This document shows, piece by piece, positions 36,251 through 45,529 of a stretch of DNA of 64,000 bases. The stretch comes from JAFAHS01 sp046728175 (lineage in GTDB: Bacteria > Desulfobacterota > Binatia > Binatales > Binataceae), in NCBI GenBank assembly GCA_046728175.1, contig JBKPEA010000066.1, positions 10,331 to 74,330 on the forward strand, given 5' to 3'. Numbering within the stretch: position 1 is the first letter of the stretch; each line of letters starts with the position of its first letter. Below the pieces are notes generated by a model, which had not been told where the DNA came from, searched no databases, and saw nothing but the letters and a program-made list of their open reading frames with translations. The translations under genes and the position numbers were made by a program.

Positions 36251-36802
36251 ATGACGTCGAACAGAATTTTCAAACAGCTGATTCCAATGGTGTTGGCGGG
36301 GGGCGTAATGCTGGTGCTGGCTATGCCGATGACGGCTAGCGCACGTGATTGGGATCATCATGATAACGGTCGCCACAACGGCTGGGTCCACCAGGATCGC
36401 GACGATTTCCACCATAACGGCTGGGTCCACCGGGATCGCGACGATTTCCACCATAACGGCTGGGTCCACCGGGATCGCGACGAGTTCCGTCATTACGGCT
36501 GGGGCGATCACGATCGTGACGATTTTCGCCGTGCGCCGAGGGTTTATTACCCGAACAACTACTACGGCTACGCACCGTCCTACGGCAGGGGCTATGGCTA
36601 CGGTGGACCGTGTAACATGACTCGCCTACAGAACGTCTATCGCCAGGACCGCGCGACCGGCCATCCGGCCGCAGCGAATGACGTGGCGCGCCAGATGCGG
36701 GCCTGTGGCGGAGTGTCCTCGGTCTATCCATACTCGGGCGACGCTTATGGGCAGAACGGCCCGGTGTTCGCACCTCTGCTGGGTAGCTTCCTCGGCTGGT
36801 AA
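36251..36802 (+). CDS. Secreted His/Asp-rich repeat protein
   Basis: With the ATG at 36251 (GGAGGTAAGGA upstream) the protein has 183 residues. It has a signal peptide ending near TASA, then four tandem 13-residue units (HNGWVHRDRDDFH type), then a Tyr/Gly-rich stretch (NNYYGYAPSYGRGYGYG), and a C-terminal region with two Cys. The repeats are dense in His and Asp and may bind metal. The C-terminal NVYRQDRATGHPAAANDVA segment looks globular. I do not recognise a family. A longer frame from 36143 is not favoured. An intrinsic terminator lies 40 bases after the stop. Confidence 0.75.
   Translation: MTSNRIFKQLIPMVLAGGVMLVLAMPMTASARDWDHHDNGRHNGWVHQDRDDFHHNGWVHRDRDDFHHNGWVHRDRDEFRHYGWGDHDRDDFRRAPRVYYPNNYYGYAPSYGRGYGYGGPCNMTRLQNVYRQDRATGHPAAANDVARQMRACGGVSSVYPYSGDAYGQNGPVFAPLLGSFLGW
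36374..36529 (+). repeat. Four tandem 39-bp in-frame units
   Basis: Units at 36374-36412, 36413-36451, 36452-36490 and 36491-36529 each encode 13 residues of the pattern H-N/Y-G-W-V-H-x-D-R-D-x-F-x. Units 2 and 3 are almost identical in bases, which suggests recent duplication; unit 4 has diverged most. Confidence 0.9.
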
Positions 36803-36841
36803 CTTCCTCGGCCCTCGCGAGACGAAACACACCGACAACCA

Positions 36842-36876
36842 GGGCGCGCCGCAAAATGCGGCACGCCCTTTTTTTT
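36842..36876 (+). terminator. Intrinsic terminator
   Basis: GGGCGCGCCGC (36842-36852) pairs with GCGGCACGCCC (36858-36868) around an AAAAT loop, with one mismatch, and is followed by eight T (36869-36876). It ends transcription of the His/Asp-rich protein gene and insulates the TPR gene downstream. Confidence 0.92.
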
Positions 36877-36930
36877 GACCACGGCTGGCGCCAGAATGGG
36901 CCGACTCGATCGAAACTCGTCGAACCAGAA

Positions 36931-38238
36931 ATGAAACCAGACAGCCAGGGACTCGCCGTCACCACCGATTCGGACCAGGCCATCGCTGCGATCAATCACT
37001 TTACGGAAGCGGCCGTTGTCCTAAAGCCCGGCATGGCCGACATTACCGCAGCGGCGCGGCGCGAGCCCGAATGCGCGATGCTCCAGATCTGTGCGGCCGT
37101 GCTGCATACACTCTCGCAGTCAAATCGGGAAGCTCGCCGCGGCGTTCGCTACCTGGATCTCGCGCGCCAACGCAGCGCGGATTTGAACGAGCGGGAGCGA
37201 GCCTTCATCGATGCCGTCGCTGCCGGATGCGACGGAGACTTCGATCGCGCGATCGCCGCGTACGGGCAGATCATCGAACGCTGGCCGAGGGACATCCTGG
37301 CCGCCAAGCTGGCGGAGTTCCACTGCTTTGAGACCGGCGACGCCAGACGCCAGCTGGAGATCATGGAGAACCTGGCGAGCGCCAATGGTGACTCGCCGCA
37401 CGCGCTCGCCATGTATGGGTTCGCGCTGGAACTGAACGGCCGCCGCGACCGCGCCGAGCAGGTTTCGCGTGCCGCGCTGCGGCTGGACCCGGATTCGATG
37501 TGGGCGCAGCATTGCCTGGCCCACCTTTACGGCGAGCAGGGGCGCGCGAGCGAGGGAATCGCAGCCCTGGAGAACTACGCTCCCGGGTGGAGAAGCTTCG
37601 GTCAGTACATCCAGGCGCACAACTGGTTCCATCTGGCGACGTTGTACCTGATGCAACTTGATTTCGATCGCGCGCTCGATGCCTACCGACATCACATCTG
37701 GGGATTTCAGTCCGACGAGATCGTCGAACACACCGATGCGATCCTGCTCCTATGGTACGTCGAGCTTTCGGGCGGCGAGGTTCAGGAGCGCTGGCGCGAA
37801 GTTGCGCCGCACATCCGGGCCAAGGCTCACGAGCAGGTATTTCCATTCCTGACCAGCATTTACCTCTATGCGCTGGAGCGCGCGGGAGAGTCGGCGGAAG
37901 TAGATCGCGCGCTTGCGGAGATGGAAGAGTACGCGCGCCGCCAAACCGGGCGCGCCGCATACGTGTGGAGCGAAATCGGCATCAACCAAGCGCGCGGCTC
38001 GGTCGCGTTCGCCCGCGGCGACTTCGACCGCGCCGCCGCGCTGCTCGGCAGCGCACTCGGCGGTATTGCGTCTGGCGGTGGCAGTGACGAGCAGCGCGCG
38101 GTGTTTGCGCAATCGCATTTCCTGAGCTTGAGCCGCGCGGGCCACACTCAGCAGGCGCAGCAAGCCCTGCACGACTACCTCGCAGGGCGCTCATCTACTG
38201 CGCTCTTCCAGCGGTGGCGGGCCGAGATCGGCGGATGA
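36931..38238 (+). CDS. TPR protein, TTC38-like
   Basis: With the ATG at 36931 the protein has 435 residues and no signal peptide. It is made of helical repeats, and the order and motifs match the TTC38 group: DSQGLAVTT near the start, DGDFDRAIAAYGQIIERWPRD, LDPDSMWAQHCLAHLYGEQGR and a HNWFHLATLYLMQLDFDRALDAYRH (in part). Members are found in bacteria and animals and have no proven role. The TGA overlaps the start of the next gene (ATGA), so the two proteins are made together. Confidence 0.78.
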   Translation: MKPDSQGLAVTTDSDQAIAAINHFTEAAVVLKPGMADITAAARREPECAMLQICAAVLHTLSQSNREARRGVRYLDLARQRSADLNERERAFIDAVAAGCDGDFDRAIAAYGQIIERWPRDILAAKLAEFHCFETGDARRQLEIMENLASANGDSPHALAMYGFALELNGRRDRAEQVSRAALRLDPDSMWAQHCLAHLYGEQGRASEGIAALENYAPGWRSFGQYIQAHNWFHLATLYLMQLDFDRALDAYRHHIWGFQSDEIVEHTDAILLLWYVELSGGEVQERWREVAPHIRAKAHEQVFPFLTSIYLYALERAGESAEVDRALAEMEEYARRQTGRAAYVWSEIGINQARGSVAFARGDFDRAAALLGSALGGIASGGGSDEQRAVFAQSHFLSLSRAGHTQQAQQALHDYLAGRSSTALFQRWRAEIGG

Positions 38239-39800
38239 TCGCGCGTCCGCCGCACGCCACATTGCTTCTCGCCATTTCCTTGCTGTTCGCGGGTCTCAGA
38301 CCGCAAGCCCTCGCAACCGAGGCCCGGACCGATGCCGGTGCCGCTCTGTTGAAACTGGCGCAACAGGAGTTTGGTAGCATGAACCGCGCCGAGCAGTTGC
38401 TGGTCAGCGCGGCAGCGCTCCGCAAGCTGGTATGGCTCGGTCCCAGCAGTGATCCCGGCGACCCGTCGAATGCGGTTGCGCATGGTGACCGGTGGGGCCC
38501 CGAACGGAGTGTGCGCGGGGAGGTCATCCGCTGGCTGGCTTCCGATCCCGCGGCCGCCGCCTTCGTGCACCCGAGCGGTCCGGGTTTCGCCGGAGCACGC
38601 GTCACGGGCCAGATCGATTTTTCCTATCTGGTCCTGACTCGTCCGATCACCATGCTTGGCTGCTACATTCCGGGCGGGATCGACCTGACCTATGCTCGCA
38701 CGCAGGGCATCGACCTGCGCCGCAGTTTAACCGGAACCATCGATGCTGACTCCGCGACCATCGATGGGGACCTGTCGATGTTGAACGGGCATTATGCCGC
38801 GGTGAGTATGTTTCGCACCCACCTGACCGGCAACCTCGATTTCATCGGCGCGCAGGTGTCGAGTCCGGGTGAATATGCGATTCTGGCGACAGAAGCTACC
38901 ATCGGGGGCGACGCGGATTTTCACCAGGGGTTCACCACCGACGGCCTCATCGATTTTCGTTTCGCGAAAGTGGGACATTCGCTGAGCTTCAACGACGCGC
39001 ATTTCGGCGGCGGCGGTGACAATGGACTGAACGCGGAGCGGGCTGCGGTTGCAGGCATGATCTACTGGGTGAATGTCACCCACACCTCACGAACGATCCT
39101 TGATCTCTCCGACGCGCGCGCCCAAGGGCTAGGCGACGATGCGGTGAGCTGGCCCGCGCCCGGAAATCTGAATCTTGACGGATTCGTCTATGAGTCAATC
39201 GTCGAGGGTCCCACGGATGCGGCGGCGCGTTTGCGATGGTTGGGGCGCGAGGCGCCGGGTTACCGACCGCAACCGTACGAGGAACTCGCCAGAGTGCTGA
39301 CCTCTAACGGGGACACGAGCGGCGCTACTGACGTGCTGATCGCACAGCGTCGGGCGCAGCGCGGGTTCGGCAATCTGGGCCGCCTGGAGCGGATATGGAA
39401 TCTGCTGCTCGAGATCACGATCGGTTACGGCTATCGGCCGCTGCGAGCGCTTTGGTGGATTCTCGGTTTCGTTTTGTTCGGCACCGCCCTGTTCGGTGCC
39501 GGATATCGGATGAGAATCATCACCCCAAGCGAGGCCGATGCCTACGGCAAGTTCGCTGAGACCGGCAGTGCACCGGGGCACTATCCGCCCTTCAATGCCT
39601 TCGTTTATTCGTTGGAAAATTTCTTGCCGGTGGTCGACCTGCATCAGGGAGAATACTGGCGGCCAAATCCTGGCCAGCCTGATTCAGGCACCATGGCTGC
39701 GTCCCTGCTGCGCTGGTATCTGTGGCTGCACATCCTCGCCGGATGGACTCTGACCCCCCTGCTCTTCGCCGGACTGTCCGGGCTCATTCGCCCCGCCTAA
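38235..39800 (+). CDS. Membrane protein with predicted right-handed beta-helix domain
   Basis: With the ATG at 38235 the protein has 521 residues. It has a signal peptide (LLLAISLLFAGLRPQALA) and a repeat-rich middle region from about residue 115 to 290 with pentapeptide-like or bactofilin-like strands (QIDFSYL, GGIDLTYARTQGIDL, GDLSMLNGHY, NLDFIGAQ). It ends with two or three membrane helices (WWILGFVLFGTALFGAGY and LHILAGWTLTPLLFAGLSGL). Related proteins in actinobacteria are annotated only as membrane-associated. The 4-base overlap with the TPR gene suggests a two-part system at the membrane. Confidence 0.72.
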   Translation: MIARPPHATLLLAISLLFAGLRPQALATEARTDAGAALLKLAQQEFGSMNRAEQLLVSAAALRKLVWLGPSSDPGDPSNAVAHGDRWGPERSVRGEVIRWLASDPAAAAFVHPSGPGFAGARVTGQIDFSYLVLTRPITMLGCYIPGGIDLTYARTQGIDLRRSLTGTIDADSATIDGDLSMLNGHYAAVSMFRTHLTGNLDFIGAQVSSPGEYAILATEATIGGDADFHQGFTTDGLIDFRFAKVGHSLSFNDAHFGGGGDNGLNAERAAVAGMIYWVNVTHTSRTILDLSDARAQGLGDDAVSWPAPGNLNLDGFVYESIVEGPTDAAARLRWLGREAPGYRPQPYEELARVLTSNGDTSGATDVLIAQRRAQRGFGNLGRLERIWNLLLEITIGYGYRPLRALWWILGFVLFGTALFGAGYRMRIITPSEADAYGKFAETGSAPGHYPPFNAFVYSLENFLPVVDLHQGEYWRPNPGQPDSGTMAASLLRWYLWLHILAGWTLTPLLFAGLSGLIRPA

Positions 39801-40034
39801 TCTTCTCGTCCGCCAGCCCTGGGTCCCGGCGGGTTTTCAACGATCGATGTGACCGGGCCTAAGCCTTCTCCTTTGACGAGAGAGAGCTGGTCTGAGCGAA
39901 GTAACGGTCAGAGGGTTGGGGCCGGATGAGCTACCATGGACTAGATCGGTCCTCCTTTCTTTCCAGTCCGGGACTATAATCACCGATGAAGCGAACCGAG
40001 CGGCCACGGCGTATGCTTGATCTGAAGGCCTGAG

Positions 40035-40883
40035 ATGATTCGCGTTAAGTTTTGGCCCCTGTTTTTCCTCGTGCTCGGTCTTGCGGTGCCGGCTTCGGCG
40101 CAGACCAGTTTGGAAATTCCGCAGACCCAGTCGCAGAACCCGGCGCCAATCCCGAGTTTCACGCCGCGCTCCGTTCCGTCTTCAAGCGCGCAAGAAGGCG
40201 GGGGTAGTACATTGCAAATCGCGCCGAATCCTCCGCCGGCGCCTTCCACTTCCCAGCAGGTCGCACCCGCCCCGCAAACTCTCGATCCCACGGTTGCTGC
40301 GGCAGCCGCAGCCGCGGCTGCTTTGAACGCCCTGCTGGTCGCACAGCCAACTCCCGGGACGCTGCCTAAAGGGGTTGTTCCCACGCCGGGACCACCGCCC
40401 CCGCCACCCCTTACTTCGCAAGCGGAGCCAAAGCTCCCACAGGTTTTTCGCGGATGCTGGGAGGGCGAGGTCGTCATGGTGGATGACCTGGAGCGGTTAC
40501 CGGGCGCTCACAAAGTTGGCTACTGGACGCCCAAGACCTATCGGCTCTGTTATCAGCGCATCGGTGAGGGACCCTTTCATCTGACTTTCAGCGAAACCGG
40601 CGTCGTTCCCAATGAACAAATCAAGAACGCGCGCGGCCGGGTCGATGCGCTGGCGACGGATGGGCGCGCGTACGCGAAGATGCGATCCGACCTTCGGTTC
40701 GATGAGGAGCATATCGAGCCAGGACTGCGCGGCGGCACCTTCGCAGTCGACGAAGTCACGATGCTCGATTGCAGGATTAGAGACGATGCGATGGCGGTAA
40801 GAGCGGGAGTTTACGGAACTCGCGACGGCGAACCATGGTTCAAAGCCCGCTGGCACGCCGATTTCCGCCACGTTCCGCAGTGA
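40035..40883 (+). CDS. Secreted proline-rich protein of unknown function
   Basis: A 282-residue protein. A signal peptide (MIRVKFWPLFFLVLGLAVPA, cut near ASAQ) is followed by about 110 residues of low-complexity Pro/Ala/Gln/Ser sequence including PPPPPP. The C-terminal 150 residues form a single, possibly beta-rich domain starting FRGCWEGEVV and ending FKARWHADFRH. The low-complexity part is likely a flexible spacer that lets the domain reach through the periplasm. I do not recognise the domain. A TATAAT at 39975-39980 may be its -10 box, but no good -35 is seen. Confidence 0.7.
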   Translation: MIRVKFWPLFFLVLGLAVPASAQTSLEIPQTQSQNPAPIPSFTPRSVPSSSAQEGGGSTLQIAPNPPPAPSTSQQVAPAPQTLDPTVAAAAAAAAALNALLVAQPTPGTLPKGVVPTPGPPPPPPLTSQAEPKLPQVFRGCWEGEVVMVDDLERLPGAHKVGYWTPKTYRLCYQRIGEGPFHLTFSETGVVPNEQIKNARGRVDALATDGRAYAKMRSDLRFDEEHIEPGLRGGTFAVDEVTMLDCRIRDDAMAVRAGVYGTRDGEPWFKARWHADFRHVPQ

Positions 40884-41126
40884 GCACGCGGCGACCACCT
40901 TGCGCAAAGCGCGGGCGCTTGAACACCGCTCCCGGTGGACGCAAAAACGGCATGCGTCTTGGCGTCTCCGGTTCGAAGCGTGGAGGGCGTGATCTAGCCA
41001 AGTCCACCATCTTGTCCAACTCCATGGAAGCAGGCGCAGCAGGCTAAGAGAAAGCTAAAGTCGCATGTGCGCCTCACCGTGAAAGCGTGTCGCGCCGCCA
41101 ACCGCCGATTGCTATCGTCCATTCCG

Positions 41127-43481
41127 ATGGGTCAGCAAGACCACCATCAACACCTCGATAGCGCCGCCCGATCCGGCGCCCCCACCGTGAAAGATCCGGT
41201 TTGCGGAATGGACGTGAATCCCGCTACCGCGGCGGGTTCGATCGAACGTCACGGCACGACCTACCACTTCTGCAGCCAGAAGTGTCTTGCGAAGTTCAAG
41301 CAAAACCCAGAGCAGTTCGTCGGTGGTTCGCCGAAAGCGGTGGTCCAACCATCTCCCGAACTGAGCGCACCACCTGGCACGCAGTACACCTGCCCGATGC
41401 ATCCCGAGATCGTCCGCGATGCGGCGGGCGTCTGTCCGATTTGCGGTATGGCTCTGGAGCCGATCGCGCCGCACGCAGAGAGCGCCGACGCGAATCCAGA
41501 GCTGCTCGATATGACTCGCCGTTTCTGGATCGGACTTGCGCTCACGGTTCCGATCCTCGTGGAAATGCTATTGCCCGAGCGCGTCCTGATGGCTGTGATG
41601 GCTCCCGCCGCCATGCAAGTGCTGATGCTCGTTCTGGCGACTCCCGTGGTGTTGTGGGCAGGGTGGCCGTTCTTTGAGCGCGGATACCAGTCGCTGAAGA
41701 CGCTCAATCTCAACATGTTCACGCTCATCGCAAGTGGCGTGGGTGTCGCATATGTGTACAGTCTGCTGGCCACTCTCGCGCGCCAGATTTTCCCGGCTTC
41801 ACTGCGCGACCCGCATGGTCTGATACCAGCATATTTCGAGGCGGCCGCCTCGATTGTGGTACTGGTCCTGCTCGGACAGGTGCTAGAACTCCGTGCGCGC
41901 AGCCAGACCAGCGGGGCGATTCGCGCTCTGCTGGGATTCGCTCCCAAGACCGCACGGCGTATCGCCGATGATGGCCACGAGTCGGATGTCCCTCTGGACA
42001 ATGTGCGGCCGGGAGACAGGCTCCGGGTCCGACCCGGCGAGAAGGTCCCGGTCGACGGCTCGATAATCGAAGGGGCCAGCGCGATTGACGAAGCGATGGT
42101 CACGGGAGAGCCGGTCCCGGTCGAGAAGAAGGCCGGCGATCGAGTGATCGGCGGCACCGTAAACACCAGCGGGGGAATCGTGATGCGCGCCGAACGCGTC
42201 GGCGCGGGAACGCTGCTCGCGCAGATTGTGCAGATGGTAAGTGCGGCGCAACGAAGCCGCGCACCGATTCAGCGCCTGGCCGATCGGGTAAGCGCCTATT
42301 TCGTGCCCGCGGTGATGGTGGCGGCGATGGCCACCTTTGTCGTTTGGCTGGGAGTCGGTGCGGGGCTGGGACGCGCGGTGGTAAACGCGGTGGCTGTGTT
42401 GATCATCGCGTGCCCGTGTGCGCTGGGGCTTGCAACCCCGATGGCGATAATGGTCGGAACCGGACGCGGCGCGCGCGAAGGCGTGCTGGTGCGTAACGCA
42501 GAGGCGCTCGAGATTCTCGAGCGCGTCGACACGTTGCTCGCAGACAAGACCGGGACCCTGACCGAAGGAAGGCCGCGCCTGGTTTCGGTCACCGCAGTGG
42601 ATCGGACCAGCGAGAGCGAAGTCCTCGCCTATGCGGCTGCGCTGGAACGCGCCAGTGAGCATCCGCTCGCTGCGGCAATTGTGGCCGGGGCGGAGTCGAA
42701 GGGCCTCGCGCTGTCTCAGGTGAAAGACTTCAAGGCGGTTGCGGGAAAAGGAGTGACCGGAAACGTCGACGGTCATTCAATCGTCCTCGGTAATCCGTCG
42801 CTCTTTGCTGAGCTTGGTATCGAAGCCTCCACCGTCGCAACTCTCGCCGAGCAACTTAGCGGTGACGGACAAACCGTGATGCTGGTAGCCGTCGACGGAC
42901 GCGCCGCGGGAATGATCGCGGTCGCCGACCCGATCAAGTCCTCGACCCCGGACGCTGTGCGGGCACTACACGACGAAGGCGTACGCATCGTCATGCTGAC
43001 CGGAGACGGCCGAGTAACCGCCACCGTGGTAGCGGCAAAACTCGGAATCGACGAGGTCCGCGCGCAAGTGCTCCCGGCTGCCAAAGCGGAAGAAGTGAAG
43101 CGGCTCCAGGCGCAGGGGCGTATCGTCGCGATGGCGGGCGATGGAATCAACGATGCCCCGGCGCTGGCCACCGCTCAGGTGGGAATTGCGATGGGTACCG
43201 GCACCGATGTCGCGATGGAAAGCGCCGGCGTCACGCTGGTGAAAGGCGACTTGCGCAGTATCGCCAAGGCGCGGCGCCTGTCGCGTGCGACCATGCGCAA
43301 CATCCGCCAGAATCTCTTCTTCGCCTTCTTCTACAACGTACTCGGTGTGCCGATCGCGGCGGGCGTTCTGTACCCGTTCCTGGGTCTGTTGCTGAGTCCG
43401 ATAATCGCAAGTGCGGCGATGAGCCTGAGTTCAGTCTCCGTGGTGACCAACGCACTACGCCTCCGTCATGTGCGATTGTGA
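41127..43481 (+). CDS. copA: Copper-translocating P1B-type ATPase with N-terminal YHS and metal-binding domains
   Basis: With the ATG at 41127 the protein has 784 residues. Residues 21-65 are a YHS domain (KDPVCGMDVNP to YHFCSQKC), and 88-113 a YTCPMHPE to CPICGM heavy-metal-binding domain. No CxxC-type HMA domain precedes the pump. The membrane motif is CPC at C429, the phosphorylation site is DKTGT with D473, and the HP motif is SEHPLA. C-terminal membrane residues YN and MSLSS match Cu+ pumps. It exports Cu+ or Ag+ from the cytoplasm. No CopZ, and no CueR or CsoR regulator, is next to it. Confidence 0.92.
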   Translation: MGQQDHHQHLDSAARSGAPTVKDPVCGMDVNPATAAGSIERHGTTYHFCSQKCLAKFKQNPEQFVGGSPKAVVQPSPELSAPPGTQYTCPMHPEIVRDAAGVCPICGMALEPIAPHAESADANPELLDMTRRFWIGLALTVPILVEMLLPERVLMAVMAPAAMQVLMLVLATPVVLWAGWPFFERGYQSLKTLNLNMFTLIASGVGVAYVYSLLATLARQIFPASLRDPHGLIPAYFEAAASIVVLVLLGQVLELRARSQTSGAIRALLGFAPKTARRIADDGHESDVPLDNVRPGDRLRVRPGEKVPVDGSIIEGASAIDEAMVTGEPVPVEKKAGDRVIGGTVNTSGGIVMRAERVGAGTLLAQIVQMVSAAQRSRAPIQRLADRVSAYFVPAVMVAAMATFVVWLGVGAGLGRAVVNAVAVLIIACPCALGLATPMAIMVGTGRGAREGVLVRNAEALEILERVDTLLADKTGTLTEGRPRLVSVTAVDRTSESEVLAYAAALERASEHPLAAAIVAGAESKGLALSQVKDFKAVAGKGVTGNVDGHSIVLGNPSLFAELGIEASTVATLAEQLSGDGQTVMLVAVDGRAAGMIAVADPIKSSTPDAVRALHDEGVRIVMLTGDGRVTATVVAAKLGIDEVRAQVLPAAKAEEVKRLQAQGRIVAMAGDGINDAPALATAQVGIAMGTGTDVAMESAGVTLVKGDLRSIAKARRLSRATMRNIRQNLFFAFFYNVLGVPIAAGVLYPFLGLLLSPIIASAAMSLSSVSVVTNALRLRHVRL

Positions 43482-43596
43482 GCCACCCGACCCAAGGGCG
43501 CTACCTTTGCGGCGGTTTTTAGGATTTGGAGGTTTTTCTTCCTGGGTCCTTTGTGGTGCAATCAGTAAGACTCCGATTCCCTTGAGGTGATTGGCC

Positions 43597-44541
43597 ATGG
43601 CTCTGGCGCTGGACCCACAAATGAAGGCGATGCTCGATTTTGCGAACGCTTCCGGGCCGATGTTTCTGCGCGCAGAAACGCCGGAGCAGGCGCGCGTTAA
43701 GATGCAGGCCCTGCTGGAAGCGCGTACCGTCGAGCCGCCCGCGGTCTATCGCGTTGAGGATCGGCAGGTTCCGGGACTGCATGGGCCAGTTCCGATACGG
43801 GTCTACACCTCGGAGGGCAGGGTCCCGAAGGGCGTGCTCATGTATTTTCATGGCGGCGGATGGGTGCTCGGCAGTATCACGACGCACGACGTACTCTGCC
43901 GCTCGCTGGCCAATGCCGCCGGATGCATCGTGGTATCGGTGGACTACCGGTTGGCGCCCGAGCACAAATTTCCTGCAGGGCCCGAGGATTGCTACGCGGC
44001 AACCAAATGGGCCGCCGCTAACGCGGCGTCATTTGGCGGTGATCCGAATCGAGTCGCGGTTGGGGGTGACAGCGCCGGCGGCAACCTTGCGACGGTGTGC
44101 GCCCTGATGGCGCGCGACCGCGGAGGGCCCAAGCTGGTTTTTCAGTTGCTCTTCTATCCGGCTATATCGGCCGCAAACGACACTCCATCGCAAAAAGAAT
44201 TCTCCGATGACGGGTTCGTGCTATCCCGCGCCGATATGGAATGGTTCTGGGGTCACTACTTGAACCAACCGACAGACGCGGCCAATCCGCTGGCCTGTCC
44301 GAACAAAGCGAAGAACCTGGCCGGCCTGCCTCCGGCGCTGGTGGAGACTGCGAGTCACGACCCGTTGCGCGACGAGGGCGAGCGATACGCCGAGCAGATG
44401 AAAAAGGCCGGCGTAAGGGTCACGCTCACGCGCTACGAGGGCGTCACTCACGGCTTCGTCAGCTTCGCCGACGCACTGGACCAGGGCAAGGCCGGAATCA
44501 AGAAAGCAGGCGAGGCCCTGCGCGGTGCTTTCGGAAAGTAG
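43597..44541 (+). CDS. Alpha/beta hydrolase, hormone-sensitive-lipase family esterase
   Basis: With the ATG at 43597 the protein has 314 residues; a TTG two codons earlier (43591) is possible. The oxyanion motif is HGGGWVLGS starting at H85, and the nucleophile elbow is GDSAGG with S159. The Asp and His lie in the C-terminal part (ASHDPLRDEG and YEGVTHGFVS). This is the bacterial HSL (family IV) esterase group, which acts on short acyl esters. It has no signal peptide. It follows copA by 115 bases, but the two are unlikely to be linked in function. Confidence 0.93.
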   Translation: MALALDPQMKAMLDFANASGPMFLRAETPEQARVKMQALLEARTVEPPAVYRVEDRQVPGLHGPVPIRVYTSEGRVPKGVLMYFHGGGWVLGSITTHDVLCRSLANAAGCIVVSVDYRLAPEHKFPAGPEDCYAATKWAAANAASFGGDPNRVAVGGDSAGGNLATVCALMARDRGGPKLVFQLLFYPAISAANDTPSQKEFSDDGFVLSRADMEWFWGHYLNQPTDAANPLACPNKAKNLAGLPPALVETASHDPLRDEGERYAEQMKKAGVRVTLTRYEGVTHGFVSFADALDQGKAGIKKAGEALRGAFGK

Positions 44542-44677
44542 CCACACGACATTCCAAAGCAGGTAGCTTAGCACCCCCCCGAGCGCGGCTGGGGGTCACA
44601 CTTTGCGCCGCAGCGCCTCGAAGCCAACAGTCGACACTGGCGGTGAGCCGAGCGCGCCAGGGGTATACTCTTCCGGG

Positions 44678-45529
44678 ATGGCCGAGGATCCATCGGAGTC
44701 TTATCAGAGCGTCGGCGGTAGTCGCGCAACACCGTTTGCGGACCTCTACCATTACCTGGTTCGCTCGCCGTGGCCGATCCTGCTGATACTGGTACTGGGC
44801 GCGTTTACCGCCGCCAACGCGCTGTTTGGTCTGGCCTACTGGCTCGACGGAGGGGTGCAGGGTGCACGGCCCGACTCGTATCCCGACATGTTCTTCTTCA
44901 GCATACAGACCATGTCGACGATCGGGTACGGTGTGCTGCATCCGAACACGTTGTTCTCCAACGCGTTGGTTTCGGTCGAAGCGCTGATGGGCCTGGTCGG
45001 ACTCGCCGTGATGACCGGGCTGGTGTTCGCCAAGTTCTCGCTGCCCAGCGCGCGGGTGCGTTTCAGCCGCTACGTGGTGGTGTCGAGGCGCGATGGCGTT
45101 CCGAGCCTCATGTTCAGGATGGCGAATCTGCGCGAGAGCCGCATTCTCGAAGCGCAGATCCATATGACCTTTTCGCGTATTGAGGTTACCGGCGAGGGTG
45201 AACGGCTGCGCCGTTTTTACGATCTCCGATTGCAGCGCGAGCGCAGCGCGCTGTTTACCCTGAGCTGGACCGCGGTTCATCAGATCCTGCCCGATAGTCC
45301 GCTCTCGGGCGAGACGCCCGAGTCGATTCGCGACTCCGGCGTCATGGTCGTCATATCCTTGACTGGACTGGAGGAGACTTTTTCGCAGACCGTCAACGCC
45401 CGACACTACTACGGAGCTGAAGACATACTGTGGGGCAAGCGACTGGCCGACATCACCAGCTTTCGGGGCGGGGGAACACCGGTGCTCGACTATTCGCGCT
45501 TCGATGAAGTAGTCGACGCGCCACTGTAG
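44678..45529 (+). CDS. Inward-rectifier type potassium channel (KirBac)
   Basis: With the ATG at 44678 the protein has 283 residues. It has the amphipathic slide helix (FADLYHYLVRSPWPIL), two membrane helices, and between them the pore with the selectivity filter TIGYG at 81-85 in the MSTIGYG context. From about residue 140 the cytoplasmic Kir domain follows (LMFRMANLRESRILEAQIHM). The fold and length match KirBac1.1 and KirBac3.1. It conducts K+ in the inner membrane. Its last 40 bases overlap the end of the convergent permease gene. Confidence 0.93.
   Translation: MAEDPSESYQSVGGSRATPFADLYHYLVRSPWPILLILVLGAFTAANALFGLAYWLDGGVQGARPDSYPDMFFFSIQTMSTIGYGVLHPNTLFSNALVSVEALMGLVGLAVMTGLVFAKFSLPSARVRFSRYVVVSRRDGVPSLMFRMANLRESRILEAQIHMTFSRIEVTGEGERLRRFYDLRLQRERSALFTLSWTAVHQILPDSPLSGETPESIRDSGVMVVISLTGLEETFSQTVNARHYYGAEDILWGKRLADITSFRGGGTPVLDYSRFDEVVDAPL

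Noticed and set aside
36374..36529. CRISPR-like array
   Set aside because: The 39-bp units are contiguous and in frame within a protein; there are no spacers.
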